From Liolophura sinensis (Eukaryota > Mollusca > Polyplacophora > Chitonida > Chitonidae): a stretch of 64,000 bases of DNA. The notes below the pieces were generated by a model. The model searched no databases and was not told the origin of the DNA. It saw only the letters and a list, made by a program, of their open reading frames with translations. Position 1 is the first letter of the stretch. Each line of letters begins with the position of its first letter. A program made the translations under genes and the position numbers. The DNA lies in the NCBI RefSeq assembly GCF_032854445.1, contig NC_088301.1, positions 52,193,187 to 52,257,186 of the forward strand. The letters run 5' to 3'. Positions 25,001-38,263 of the stretch are shown one piece after another.

Positions 25001-28000
25001 GTTTTACAGCTACAGTTTTCTGATGCATTTCCTTCAAAATGTAAGGAAACACCCACTTTCAGCTTCAATTGTAATACATTGTAGGAAAAATAACTTAACC
25101 ATATTCATTTCCAGCATACCAAGCTACATCTGAATTTTTGTTTCAGACTTCAAAATCAGGTCATCACATGTCTTGATCACCTAATTGCAGGCTTCTACAG
25201 TTTCTAGCTGATTTAAATAAATCTTCCAACCTTTGTAGTGCCATTAGATGTGTACATTGCTATCAAATTTCAAGGCAATCAGATAAGTGGTTGTGGAGAA
25301 GAGAAGTTTTCCAGATTTCTTCATACCATCTGTGCGATTCAGCAGCTGAGTAGGTCAGCTGCTGACAGCAAAGCATAAGGTTTTACAGACCATCAGATTG
25401 TGATGTAAATCAACAGCTGTAATTTGTAGTTTTCTAGAAAAACAGCCAAAAGCAATCTTCAGCACGAAAAACATAATTTGCCAGCTTTCAGCATGGAAAC
25501 CTACAATAAAACATTTTGACATTTCTGACTGGAATGTATTAAAAACCACCTATGCTTCACATTTATGACAAGAACACACACAAGGACACTGTCTACATGT
25601 ATGTGTTGATTTCTATTCATCTCAGACGTGGGGTAGGTTAAGGTTGATTTCTTGTGGATGCACCTTTATGAAAGAATAGAACTGTCTCAATAAAAATGTC
25701 ACTATCCCGCTTAAAATCTTAAAACCTGAACAGCTTTAATATTTTAGTGAATCAACAATCACACAGCCCTCAGGGTAAAATGTCATGTGCAACTTATTGC
25801 CATTGAGGTAGATAGGGTGCTGTAATTGTTCCTTCTTCAAGATCCTCCATAACTCAGGTGTATGTAAATGTCATCTCCAAAATCAATACAAAACCCCCAG
25901 CAGAGTCTGTGAGCCATGTGAGTGTTACTTTATCCGGGTTTGTGGATAGGCCCAGTTTTAGTTGTTGTATCTGTTGAGTTTCCTGTGTCATGTCAGATTA
26001 CCGTAAAAACTGATTTAGTTCTTCTTTCTCTGGTCTGTTTTAAGGTCACCTTTGCACAGAAGTTGATCAAGAAGTCGATGCAATGAAGTAAATTTAGCTG
26101 TAGACCAGTAATGGTAATGTCTCCATTGTAGATAGCTTCTCTATCAGTGTATCATAGGAAATCAATCCATTTTCTGGTAGACTTCTCTCAGCATCCACTC
26201 CTTCAGGGCAACCATACATACAAGTACTTGCTTTTTTCCTAATTCCACTACTGGAATTGATTGCAGGTCAGAGTAAACAACCAATGGTGGCCAGGAGATA
26301 GATTCTAATGACAAAGTGTCATGCCCTCTCTTGTGCACATTGTTCTCCCAGATTCATACTGCCAGCTATTATGTAAATGTGAATAATCAAAAGTTAAGCT
26401 AAGTTTGCTGAAATGGAGCGAATCGAAGAATGTTTACCTGATTTAATGTCTCCAAGAAAAGGTCACATGCTGCAAATAATAATATGAGATGACCCTAGAG
26501 TAGTAATTTTGTGGCAATCAATGTTTTACTGCTGATGACGCAAGACTTGCATGCCACTTTCTGCACATTGGTTTTTGAAATCAAGTGTTATCACCACTAA
26601 TGAAATTTTGATGTTCTGTTGGGTTTGACCACATTTTGTCTTGTCGTCGTCATTATAGGTCAGTACGTAGTTTGAACTTAGTTCTTATATTGTGGATTAG
26701 ACTGTACTGAAGACATGCCTTCAGTGTCACAACTTTAGTAGAAACTGCTTAAAATCTGCCACACTTTTCAGAAACATAAGTGACATACTTTCACTGAAAA
26801 GAAAACATAATGGCAGCAGTCAAGGGCCTTGCGCTCTGATAGATAATTTGATTTTAAAATCTTTTTATCTGAAGAGTGTTGCAGTAGTCTGTGACTGGAA
26901 ATGGATTATTTGCATATAACCATGTGTTTTATTTAAAGTGCAATTGCAGGTGTTAGCTTTGGGGATACCTTTAACGGGCACTTTAATAATGGAATAGTCC
27001 AGTTGTACACACTTCCGTATAGACTCTAACCGCATTGCCCTTTATTTCTGTCTCAACACACAGAAGTTATTTGGCCCAAGTTTTATTACCTGTTTATTGG
27101 CCAGCATGTTTCAACTTAGATTTATGAATGCTGTAAAATGGCAGTAGTGTGAAATCTCAAGCTGTTGCCATGTTTAGTGAATTTTCCTGTCTTCACATGA
27201 ACATGTTAAGCTTTCCTGTATTTTATGTGCATCCATTACGGTTTAAATTGGTGCTCAATTCAGTGATGTACACAAGATTGGGTGCTTCACTTGGGAACAT
27301 GTTTTTAATTCCTGATGTTGTGTGATGTTCCTATAATAAACCTCTCTCTCTTCATGCACCATAACAAGTCATGGAAGCCTAACCCAATAGAAGAAAATTA
27401 TCTTCTGTGAGGTGTTCATGTTTGAATTAGTATAGTTGAAGAAATAACCATAGTATTAAATATAGCCATGTGGTTAAGAAATGATTTGTTAAGAGAGAAG
27501 TGTAAAAGTTTTGAAAACTTGCCAAGATCTCTTCATATGGGTCTTTATAATTTCAGTGGATAAAATATCTGGTGCTATAGAATTTATTACTGTGATACAA
27601 ATACATCTCTGGCCTTCAGCATCTTAGCAAGATAGCCAGAATGGCTATATACAATGTCATTGACATTTTCTAAGCATTGTTACTGCTGTGCTGACCATTA
27701 CATGATTTCGACATTAAGACAATGGTGGCCTTTGGGACATTCTCATTGAGTTGATGAATGAAAAAAGTGCCTGCTTTTGTTCTTAGAAAGTCTGCCAGGG
27801 CCCATATTTTATGTTGTACTATTCATATCATTGAGTTTCTCCTTCATTTGGAAAATTATTGGACCAGAATAAAGGATGATAGTGTTATCATTGATTTATG
27901 TGTTCCCAGATGTGTGTGATCTCTGAACTGTAATTGGATCCTGTGCAGTCCTGTTTCTATAAATAATGTCCTCACATAAAGTTGGGTTATGCTGCGAACA

Positions 28001-31000
28001 TGCACCTAGAAGACAGTAGGTGTAAAGAAAGGCCATCAAGTCTTTAATGTATATTGTTTTAGGACAAATTGGGATGATAAAAATTAAACTACCTCTCTAA
28101 CCTCATAATTTTGTCGTTTTCAGCAATTCTAAGCTAAATCCAGAATATTATTCTAAAGAATTTTGTCATAAAGTTCCTTGAAAAAGAGGAAGAATTGTAT
28201 GCCTCATTGGTATGGTGGTTTATGCAATTTGTCGCAATGGATGAAAAAGGTATACATGTATTTACCAAACTATTTTACTATCTATGCTATTGTCTTTTGT
28301 ATTATTATTGAATATTTTGTTGTGACAGTGCTTGTTTTGTTTATAGTGCTATTTTTTATGTTGTGCGATCTTTCTGAGAGATTATGTTCATACTTAGTAA
28401 CAATTAGGCTTCATCTAAAGTAAACCTGATAACTAAAACCTGACTGGCTGTTCAAGATGATTCAAGGGCTGTTTGAAAGAGCTACATCTTATATTTGTTC
28501 ACCAGCGTGTGTTTGTGAGCAGGCTTTGATCTTTATCTGAGAGTATATTTTCATGAACTGAACACTGTGGTTTAATTACATGTACCGACCACAGATGACT
28601 ATCTGTCAGTTTCAAAGATTTTAAACAACTGTTCAGGCCTTTTGTAAATTAGAGATCCACTGGGCCATTTTAGCTTGAATGTTTGGTAAGCTTGAATTTT
28701 TTGTCAGAGTCAGTTGCACTTCTATTGATGAAGTATTGTGCATTTGCAATTTGTAGAGTTAAAAGAATACGATAACTAGAAAATAAAACAAGTGTCTGCT
28801 TGCATCTGGCAAGTGCAGTCTAAAGCAAAATAATATGTATCAATTAGGACTACACAAAAAAGATTAAACTAATCCGAAATATCTATTGCTATTCATAATG
28901 CGTTAAAACTGTCAATAAAATCAACAGAAATACGAATAATCGGCTGGATATATCAAACGGAAGGCTTGTAGAACCACCTTCTCGTATTAAACTCACAACA
29001 ATACAAATTTAAACAAGATAGATCTGAAAGCATCAGAGTTACGCAACATGATGTTTCGTTTGTTCTGGCTGATTATGGATCTGATAGAACTGGAGATTAG
29101 AGTTTGCCTTAGTCTTGCAATTTTGCCCTACATGTAACTTTTGCTTTGGCTTTAGTTTGTTTATAAACATGCAGAGTGATGCATTTGAAGTGTCAGAAGT
29201 TAGGGAATGTTTGCATTAGAGACCTTGTGTAGGACTCATTTAGTGTTTATACGCATGGCCCCTTTAACAAACTGTTCAACAAACACAACCTAGATGAATG
29301 TAAACTTAAGGGAACTCTCAGAAGTTTTTAGTCCTAAGTGGAATACCATGTTTCCAATCTGTCCTGTTTTTATTTTCCAAATGATTTCCCACTCTGGGTT
29401 TAACAGGTAGAATATTGGCTGTAATTTCTCCACTCGGAGCATCTCTGCCCCCCACAGAAAAACAGCATGTTTAAATAACATCCAAAAAAAAAATGGTCCG
29501 ATGAAAAAATTGGAGAGAAAATTGAATCTCTCTAAAAGATAGATCACATGGTACTAGGAGGAAATAAACCTTTTACATGTAAGATTATTTTCTCACTAGA
29601 ATTTGTGTGATATGCATGGAAAGTCTAGAAGCCTCACTGTCTGTATGATTGCAAGTTTTTGGATAGTGTGTGCATAATGTTTTTCTTTACTTCCTTTTTT
29701 TTTGTTTGCTTATTTTTCATGTACCTTCTATTATACTTAAAGACATTTCCGCAGCCTTTATGTAATGTCTTCCAGAGAATGTTGATTTCAGTGGTCTGCT
29801 CATTTTTTTCACACTGCATGCCAAAGGATATGGAAACAAAATATTCAACAATACTTTCCATTATCCTCGTCAGATGCTTATAGCATGTCCAATGTATTAT
29901 GATCTTAAACACCAGGATGTCTGGTAACATTGATGATCCTTGATAGTATGGAACTCAGTTGGAACATTTTGTGCAAATAGTCCATTCTGTCACCTTTGTC
30001 TGAGTATACAAGACTACACTCTGCTAATTGTGGGCGTACGGCTGACTGAGAAGGAAAAGGAGAGATTGGCAGTAATAGAACAGTTGGCTGCCGAGCGTGT
30101 CCTCCTTCCATCCTGTATCTAATGGCTGCCCACTAGGGGATAGAGCTGTAGGTGGGATCGCTCATTTAATTCATTAGGCAGACTAAGTATAACATGACCG
30201 GACAGACATGAAATATTGATGTGATAAATCTGTCGTGACCCTACCAGTAAAGTTGTTTGCCAAAACAGGCGAGACGATGGTTAGCAATTGAAGAAGAACA
30301 TTTTGGAGCAGATCGATTCTGGCCGGGTTTGTTGTGAAATGAAGTCTTGTGGAGATGCACCTTCGTGTTGTCTGGAACTCTTCCAGCAGAGTATTGCTCA
30401 ACTTCACACAATTCATCAGTTCATATAACTCTAAAATGAACACAGTAGCACATGTAGCACATTTATTCACACCTATCTAAGAATGCAATTTGATGGGGAT
30501 AAAAAATCTGACCCTTTAGGCTTCATCTTTTAATACATGCAATAAAGAGTGGCCAAAATTGTAAAAATATTTTTTATTTTCCTTAGTTCTAGCTTCCTTC
30601 TTTTCCTGTTTTTGTGTTATGTTGTTGTAGTTTTTTTTTATTTCTTTTCTGTTTCTTTTTTTCTTTTGTCTCTGTCTGACTTTCTTTTTTGTAAAAGATC
30701 TTTTCCTAAATTATTCATTATGTTCCATTAGAATTCCACAGAGAATTTGTCATTTCTCTGCAGCATTAAATTTAGCTGCAGACATAGAGGTGCAGAAGGA
30801 TTAGGATAGGGCGACCTTTAAGCTCCATGCTCACATGAGTTACGAGCTGTTAGTAAATAATGAAAAATGGTGAAACAAGGCTAACCTTTTTTAAACATAG
30901 GATGGAGTTAATGTGTACCCTCGTCGATGCTTGTTTTATTGAACAAATAAAATTATCCTGGTTCAAAGACAAGTCAGTTTACTGAGTCATAATGTAAGAC

Positions 31001-31550
31001 TTTATGAAGCATTTGTAAGAGCCATATATTCTACTTAATTTTCTAGACAATTAATCATGATACAGTCAGTCTGCAGCTAATAAGATCTTGTAAGGATTGT
31101 GTGAGAACGTAACAAAAATGTCCAACAACCGTACAAGGCCTGAATTGCCTATCCTTTACACACATGCAAAAAGACAATCCATCAAGAAAAAACCACTAAT
31201 CCTCTCAACTTAACTAATGACAACTACATAGTTAAAAGGGATTGAAAGTTTGGGGATCTCTTGACCCATTATTTTTTATTAGCTATTGGAAGTTCACTTT
31301 TTCAAAATTCAACCTTGCCTGAAATAAAATTAAACCTACTAAAATAGAAAAAATTCAAAAAGTTTTTCATAAATTTTATTTTCCTATATCATTTTATGTC
31401 AGGTGCCATAATGTGTGTGTATTTGCATGGATATTGCATTAAACACAGAGGATATATTATTATTTGGAAATGTAGAATAAATTTATTGAAGATGTTGGTG
31501 CTCATGCATTTACACAACACATGAAATAATTTCTCAGGGCACTTCCTGTT
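19081..31550. other. Long AT-rich stretch with no recognised gene
   Basis: No exon with family homology or paired splice sites stands out on either strand. Short TA microsatellites occur near 22905 and 22975. The stretch near 25190-25320 (around CAAATTTCAAGGCAATCAGA) resembles the repeat family at 43.3-44.7 kb but was not aligned. About 30000-30460 is richer in G+C than its surroundings. The region may be intergenic or intron of the GTF3C1-like gene. Confidence 0.45.
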
Positions 31551-31645
31551 GTTATTTATTTATTTATTTATTTGAGGTTAAGCCACACCCAAGAATATTC
31601 CAGTAATATGATGCCTGCCAGCATTGTGGTGAGAGAAAATCACAT
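31551..31645 (-). mobile_element. 3' fragment of a diverged SINE
   Basis: In minus orientation it ends in the TAAA-type tail preceded by AGAATATTCCAG-like and CCAGCATTGTGGTG-like segments, matching the 3' third of the full-length SINEs with many substitutions. The head is missing, so it is an old 5'-truncated copy. Confidence 0.65.
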
Positions 31646-31818
31646 CCTGTTGTTATATGAGTCCATGTAATTGTTCTCCTGACAATCCTAATTACTTTTT
31701 AAATGTTAATGGCAAAAGTTAGCTGCCTTACTAGACTGTGAACCAGTTTATTTTCAGGTTGAACATCAAATGCTGACTAAGCAATACTTACATACTTGTC
31801 CCAGATTTAAACTTTAGA

Positions 31819-32078
31819 GGGGCCTCCATGGCTCAGTTGGTTAGCACAATAGCGCAGCATAATGACCAATGCGGTCGCTGTGAGTTCAAGTCCAGCTCAT
31901 GCTGGCTTCCTCTCCGGCCGTACGTGGGAAGGTCTGTCAGCAACCTGCTGATGGTCGTGGGTTTCCCCCGGGCTCTGCCCGTTTTCCACCCATCATAATG
32001 CTGGCCCCTGTCATATAAGTGAAATATTCTTGAGTACGGCGTAAAACACCAATCAAGTAAATAAATAAATAAATAATA
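31819..32078 (+). mobile_element. Full-length tRNA-derived SINE with a perfect target duplication
   Basis: The head carries a Pol III A box (TGGCTCAGTTGGTTAGCAC) and B box (GAGTTCAAGTCC). The body matches the other copies, and the tail is AAATAAATAAATAAATAA. A 14-bp direct repeat, ATTTAAACTTTAGA, flanks it exactly at 31805-31818 and 32079-32092, which is the hallmark of LINE-mediated insertion. It is probably the youngest-looking copy in the window. Relation to the MetaSINE group of molluscs is an inference from the 3' body. Confidence 0.92.
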
Positions 32079-35000
32079 ATTTAAACTTTAGAAACAAAAA
32101 ATTTCTCGCTGTGATATGTTGTACATATAGCCACTATATTTGACACTGTTGCATCATTGTGCTGAAATGTCTTAACTGGGCATAGCATGGCAAGAAATGA
32201 TTTATTTCTATTCTAGCATCACAAATTATCCACATTTTATGGACCTTAAGTTACGAAAATAGTGGTTTGCTACATCTGTGTTAAATAGAGACCATTCTTG
32301 GAAGGCCAGAGAAAAATTTGTGGCGAGATCATCTGTACATGTATTGTAAATATATGGAAGTGAGAAGAAACAAACATAAAACAATGAGTGGTTTTGTTTC
32401 TTTTCACATATTGGAACTATTTTCCAAAAATATTTCGCGTCTGGTCCAATTGAGACATCCATTTTATAAGTTATTTATATCAGGCAGAGAATAGCTCTTA
32501 GTCTGTGCCCATCACTCCTGTATATCCCATCAAACTGAATGTTCAGTGTACGTTCCGTTGTCATGTTTGTTTTAAAAATGTTGAATCTCATCACTACCTA
32601 ACACTTTCGCATTTAGTGGAGTTAAGTTTATGATTTATTTATGGTGCTGGTAACCACAAATTTACCTCAGTTACACACAGAAATGAATCCCTAGGTGCAT
32701 AGTTAGGAGTTGACCATAGAACAGTGCACACTGTTAATATCTCTGAAATCATTTCATCAGTGATATGGCACAGCATTTATTGTTTATTTCCTAAATGCAC
32801 AACAGTGTGATCACAACGCACAGCATTCAGTTCAACAGGGATGGCAGTTAGTTGAAACAGAATTTATCTCTCTACCCTCTCTCTGAAACAAGAGGTTTTA
32901 CTTCCACCCTTGGTAATTTGGTAACTGTTGCATCTGTTGAAAACTAATTGCCTTATATTGCTCATATTACAAACCAGTACTTTCACTTGTATAGGAAAGA
33001 TGACCTATGTGGGATTGATATGTTGATCTAAGGTCTTTTGTTAGCAGTGAAGAGGATGTAGTACTATATGTAATGCTGCCCCTCTCTGATTATGTTTAGG
33101 CTGCTATTGTTATCATCTCTGTAACTGGAAAACATTAGGTATACATTTACCTGTGAAGAATGAGCTGAATAAAATTTTAATAAATAGAAATTTAAATAGA
33201 GAGAGTATGGCTGATGACAGGGCATATTCAGCATAATGTCTTAATAAGGGAGTTTGGAGTTTGAATTTTATCGATGAAGGTAGAAAAAGTCCAACTGTAT
33301 CACATGATCTGTCAAAAATGTTAGGCAACTATATTTGATTACATTCACTATAACATGAGTGTCTGAAAAAAAGTGTCATAAAAAGTCATTTAAAATAGAT
33401 GAATAATGGAGAAAATTGAGAATTCAAACATATGTGAACTTTTCCTAATGAGAAGAAGTGTCATCTGTGCCTCTTGAAAAGGGTAATACAGTAAATTAAT
33501 GTCAACAAAGGTTGCCTAACATTTTTCACAAGTCACATGACACAGCAAGACTGTTGTTACCTTTGTTGACAAACGAGTTCCAACTCAAAACTCCCCTTTT
33601 GGGAACACAAATGGGTATGCCAAACACTATCCTCTAACAGTTCTTGACCCACAAGTTCATGTATGTCTGTTGTAAAATATTTTTAGATGACTACATCTGC
33701 ATGCTGTAGTGTGGTAAGGCCGTGTATTATTTTTTATGAGGAAAGTAAAGTAAAACAGATTTTTATGGTTTTAAAAGTGGCCCTAGGCTATATACATCTG
33801 ACAAATACAAAGTGATCGGGATTGTTTTAATTCTAAAGTATTCACTGCCTATTTCTAATCATGAAGACAAACACATGCAGCCTACTATATAAAGCTTGCT
33901 GATCTGACCCGTGTTGGTACATATAATTAAGTCCCCTAGTGCATGAGTATGTTAGCATGTCAGAGTGTTACCGCCTAGAGTGCTATGTGGGTTTTGGCGA
34001 ACAGGATTACCCCAATCGCTCCATTTGCTGGTGAGCAATTCAGCCGTAAGCCCCTTCGTAAGAGTATTGCTCTGAGCCCGTGCCAATACCATAATACTTA
34101 TTTTTCTGCATTATTGAAATGTGCCTCCTGGAAGTATAGTTTCATATTTCTCTGAATTGCCTTCTTTGAAAAAAAGATTGAATTTAGTTTGAAAATATGG
34201 TGAAAAATATTACATTTATTGTTGTCCTTGCACGATGTTGAAGATGTGTGTTCCGTTTAAGTGATGTTGTTTCCAGCAAATATATGCTGACCTTGGACTT
34301 GCAGCATCCGGCTGACCAATTTTAATTATTTTCTCATCTGTCTTAACCACTGTGGTTATTTGTGCACTGTATCAGTCTTCTGTGGGTATGTGTCCAACCT
34401 AGGTTGGGTATTTTATGAACTTGGTGTCAAGACATGTGTCTATATGGCCAGATGTAGGTTAATAACATTTCTCCATCTTTGTGTAATCTGCATATATATT
34501 AAAGTCTGTTACTGTGGATGGGTTATCATCTGTTATGCTACATCAATAAGCTATCATTTGTGATCCTCATCCTCACTTCATCAATATGTACTTGTACCTT
34601 TTGGGACTATTCGTTCATGTGTTGATCTTTATTTTGATTGCAAATTTGAATGAGCATGCCTGTTGAATAAATTACGTCATATTTTGTTATTTTCTTTGCT
34701 TTTTAATACCCTGTTTTTGGATGTAACTGCATCAGTAGGCTGGTGTTATAGCATGGCAGACAAGCTTCAATTAAGCTGTGACTATCTTTTCAAAGTCAGT
34801 GCACCCATGTGGTCATGTGTTAATGCATTTCAGGACCATAGGGCCCGAAGTACATCATTGCTCGATACATTTATGCAAAGCTTGTTAATGTGGTTCACAG
34901 ATGCTTTATTCAGGATACGTGAAGGAGCCAATTCTAATTGGTCCCAAGGTTCGCGTTATATTTTCTCAGTGAATTATCCTCGGGGAGGTATCTCTCCTTC

Positions 35001-36249
35001 TTGTGAGTGCTGGGTAAAAGTACTTACTTAATTATCTGGAAGTGGCTGACCGTTTGTCACTGGTTTTGAGGCCTGAATGATGGAGTAGGCGGTGTCAGAT
35101 GGTCATTCTCCTATCAGTAACATACAAATGGGACTGTTCTGCCCTGATCATTGGTCTTTGACAGCAGAACATCGTCAATCTTCATTGCTAAGATAATGTT
35201 TTCTATGTTTTGAAAGATTTTGTAGGAAATTTGGTATGCCAGACGACATGAAGCTTTTGACATTAATCCAGAGCTCCTTGCTTACGTTGAAGGATGACCA
35301 AGGAAGGGTTGCAGCCTTATGTTAAACTGACTGTAATCCCCTAATCCTTCAAAGATTTAAGGTATTCGGAGCATTTTGGGAGGACAGGGAGAGGGTAGGA
35401 ATGAATGCAAAGGCCCAGTTGGTGTTTTCTTTACTAGGTTATTTAACTTGATTATGTAATTAAATATTAAGCTTAAAGGATTAGTGTCCAGATTTATTAT
35501 TTATTTATAATTAGGTACCCCTGTGTATATTTGTATTGTTAAATTCAGTTTAAGAAATATTTTAAAAAAGGACACAATAATCTGTGTAATATGCCACTTA
35601 AAATGAAGGGATAATGAAGTTGTTTTCATGTATTTTTTCTGCAAACACTCAGTAGTCTCCTCCAAATTACATCACACAAGTCCAATATTTATGAGCTGTC
35701 AGAGCGTCACCATTTAGTTCATTGTTAAAAAAGCTACAAGAGTGACAACAAGCATATCAGATTTCTGCACGACATCTTTTGCTCTTCTGCATATGGTTGC
35801 ACAGAACTCATGAGTTAGTTTTTTTCAAGTTTCCAGACGAGTTGGCCCTCTCGAAGGTGTCGATTTACAGTACAAGACAGAAGGATTTTGTACCCACCAA
35901 AAACAGCTGTGCTTGCTCTCACAGCTGAAAGCCACAAGAGGAATACAGCTAAACTTGAAAGATTTGGCTACTATGTTAGAAAATCTGTACATGAATGCTG
36001 ATGTCCACATTGTACAAATACAGGTATATATAATTGTATAGTTTTATTGTACATAACTGTATAGGCACAGGCTGTTTGAAATGCCATGTTGTTGCATGTC
36101 GTCGCATATAGGTATGACTTTAGAATACCTCGGTTAATAGAATGATATTTATTGCGAAGCAGACTGAGGGAAAAATAGTACATAGATAATGAATTTTAAG
36201 ACATACACACAAAATGTACTGTGTAACACAGGATGAAGCTATAGCTTAC

Positions 36250-36377
36250 CAGTAAGTATTCCCAGTACTGTTGGAAATGCCTGGACAAACATCAAGTTTA
36301 AAGTCTGAAAGCTCAGAATCTGAAGTCTGGCCAGAGATGTCACTGTCATAAATCGGAACTTCGACGTCGTCCACTAC
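36250..36377 (-). CDS. Doubtful isolated exon (acidic, serine-rich)
   Basis: On the minus strand 42 codons stay open and end at a strong donor (CTG then GTAAGC). The peptide contains VVDDVEVPIYDSDISGQ followed by a Ser/Asp-rich stretch and CPGISNSTGNTYW. Its composition and CpG content differ from the AT-rich surroundings. The acceptor (CAAG before GTAGTGG) is weak, no start codon or partner exon was found, and the family is not recognised. It may be a relic of a mobile element's coding region. Confidence 0.2.
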
Positions 36378-38132
36378 CTTGAATTAATACAGTAGTATAT
36401 TTGCTTCTGTGTGCTAGAATCTATCTCGAAAATGACATTGGTTTGGTACAAATTTCTAGGTTGTAAATCCCAGGAATGCAAGTGTTGATGTGGTTTGACG
36501 TCACTTGTTGAGCCGTAAGGGCCAACCAGCTGGTGATTGGCTAGTGCAGTAAATCTGTTTTTATTTATTTTTTTTTTTTTATTTAAAGTCATTATTACTT
36601 TTCTCAGAAGACCTCTCGATAATATATCGTTATGCTATAATAAGATTATAGGTTATAATCTTTATAATTAGTACCAATTGAAAAATTTGGACAGTAATCC
36701 TTTAAAAATTTTGTGGAAGTTAATTATCAACAGTTTGAACAATGTATTATTACTTAACTTAAACAAAGATGCTGTGTTGTTAGGAATGTAAAAAAAATAG
36801 TTTAAATAAGCAAGTGTTTTTTTCCCCCCGTATGGTTTTGAATGATAAACATGTTTGCCTGTTGTGCCAGATGAATTACCAGTATATGTATTTCACACAA
36901 TCTTTTGATTGATCTTTTTTCCCCTGTCATGGATTCAGAACACAGGAATTTGATGATGTGAATTAACAAGTGAATTGCAAGTGATGTAACCAATATAAAA
37001 ATCTACTGCTATGATATATTCCATAGCTGAAATAATGAGACTTTGAGGGTACTTGGCACTCAGCACACTTAAGGTACACAGCTAACATACAGTTATTCAG
37101 GTTATGTTGTTTTATTTTACACTTTTCGTGCGATTGTCATAAAAATCTCATAATGCAACCGTGTGGAAATGAAATTTTGGTGTTTCACTTTTTCCTTATA
37201 TTTAAATCTTTTGTAAAACATGGGAGAAAATACATGTACATATTTTGACATGCTAAACATTTCTATTTGTTGTCTGAAGGCATTACCATTCTGTGATTTC
37301 TTTTAGATAGATGGAGAGGAAGTTGGTTCCACAATATTTAAATCACTTCTTAAATGTATTAGGTTTATGTTTACAAGAGTTGAGCATCATCAAAGCAGTG
37401 TCATCAAAGGTTGTTTTCATATGCAGATACGGTTTAGGTGAACTGTTGGCAATTTAATGCTTGGGTACATTCCTATTCTGCCATGAACTGATGATTACAC
37501 AGTGATAGATGGTGACAGATCGACCTCAAGATTGGATTTTTCATAAACTTTTACTGTTTCTTTGACAAAAGAGTGGCATTAGCAGCTTAATGTTTAACTC
37601 CTAGCCCTGTGCGCAGGCCTAATTATTCTAATGTCTGTGGTGTTCTTTATGTGACATGACTTACAAAGGTTACTCCTGATGAACCTCATTTTTGAGTCCC
37701 ACTCAGTAGCAGTTGTATTCCAGCAGGAGAAATACATTTTAGTGTTCACAGCAGGATAGTGCAATTAACTGAGGTGGCAAGTATTGACACTAGTCAACCT
37801 ATTTAAAAAATGGGAGAATTTTGAATTAGTTATTGAGTTTAAGCTTGCTTGTTGTTGGAATATTCACTTGGTCTTTTTTATATTTCATTTTCTAAAGTTA
37901 TAAGCATTTTCTTACATAAAGAGAGACTCGTTAACCTAGTGAGGTGGGTTCAGTCTGACCTCTGCAAATTATTTGACCATCACCCACTACTTGCAGCAAG
38001 AAGTGTACATTTATTGGTGTGGACTCCCCTGAGTACATTGTTTGAACTCCCCTTCCTCCAACAAATACCACTGTCCAATGAAAACCTCAAAATTTTCAGT
38101 TGTTTGTGGTAAGCCACAATACCAGTGTTTTG

Positions 38133-38263
38133 TTTGAAGTTGTTAGTTGTTTAGTTTGAAGGTGTTAGCTGTTTGGTTTGAAGGTGTTAGTTGGTTGGTT
38201 TGAAGATGTTAGTTGTTTGGTTTAAAGATGTTTGTTGTTTGGTTTAAAGATTTAGTTGCTTTG
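38133..38263. repeat. 22-bp minisatellite, six copies
   Basis: Six units of about 22 bp, based on TTTGAAGNTGTTAGTTGTTTGG, start at 38133, 38155, 38177, 38199, 38221 and 38243. Sequence drift increases toward the right end. Confidence 0.93.

Noticed and set aside
30549-30731. Phe-rich 60-codon frame
   Set aside because: Translation of a T-rich low-complexity tract.
34663-35031. 122-codon frame on +
   Set aside because: Begins on a non-ATG codon and has no domain or splice evidence; likely chance.
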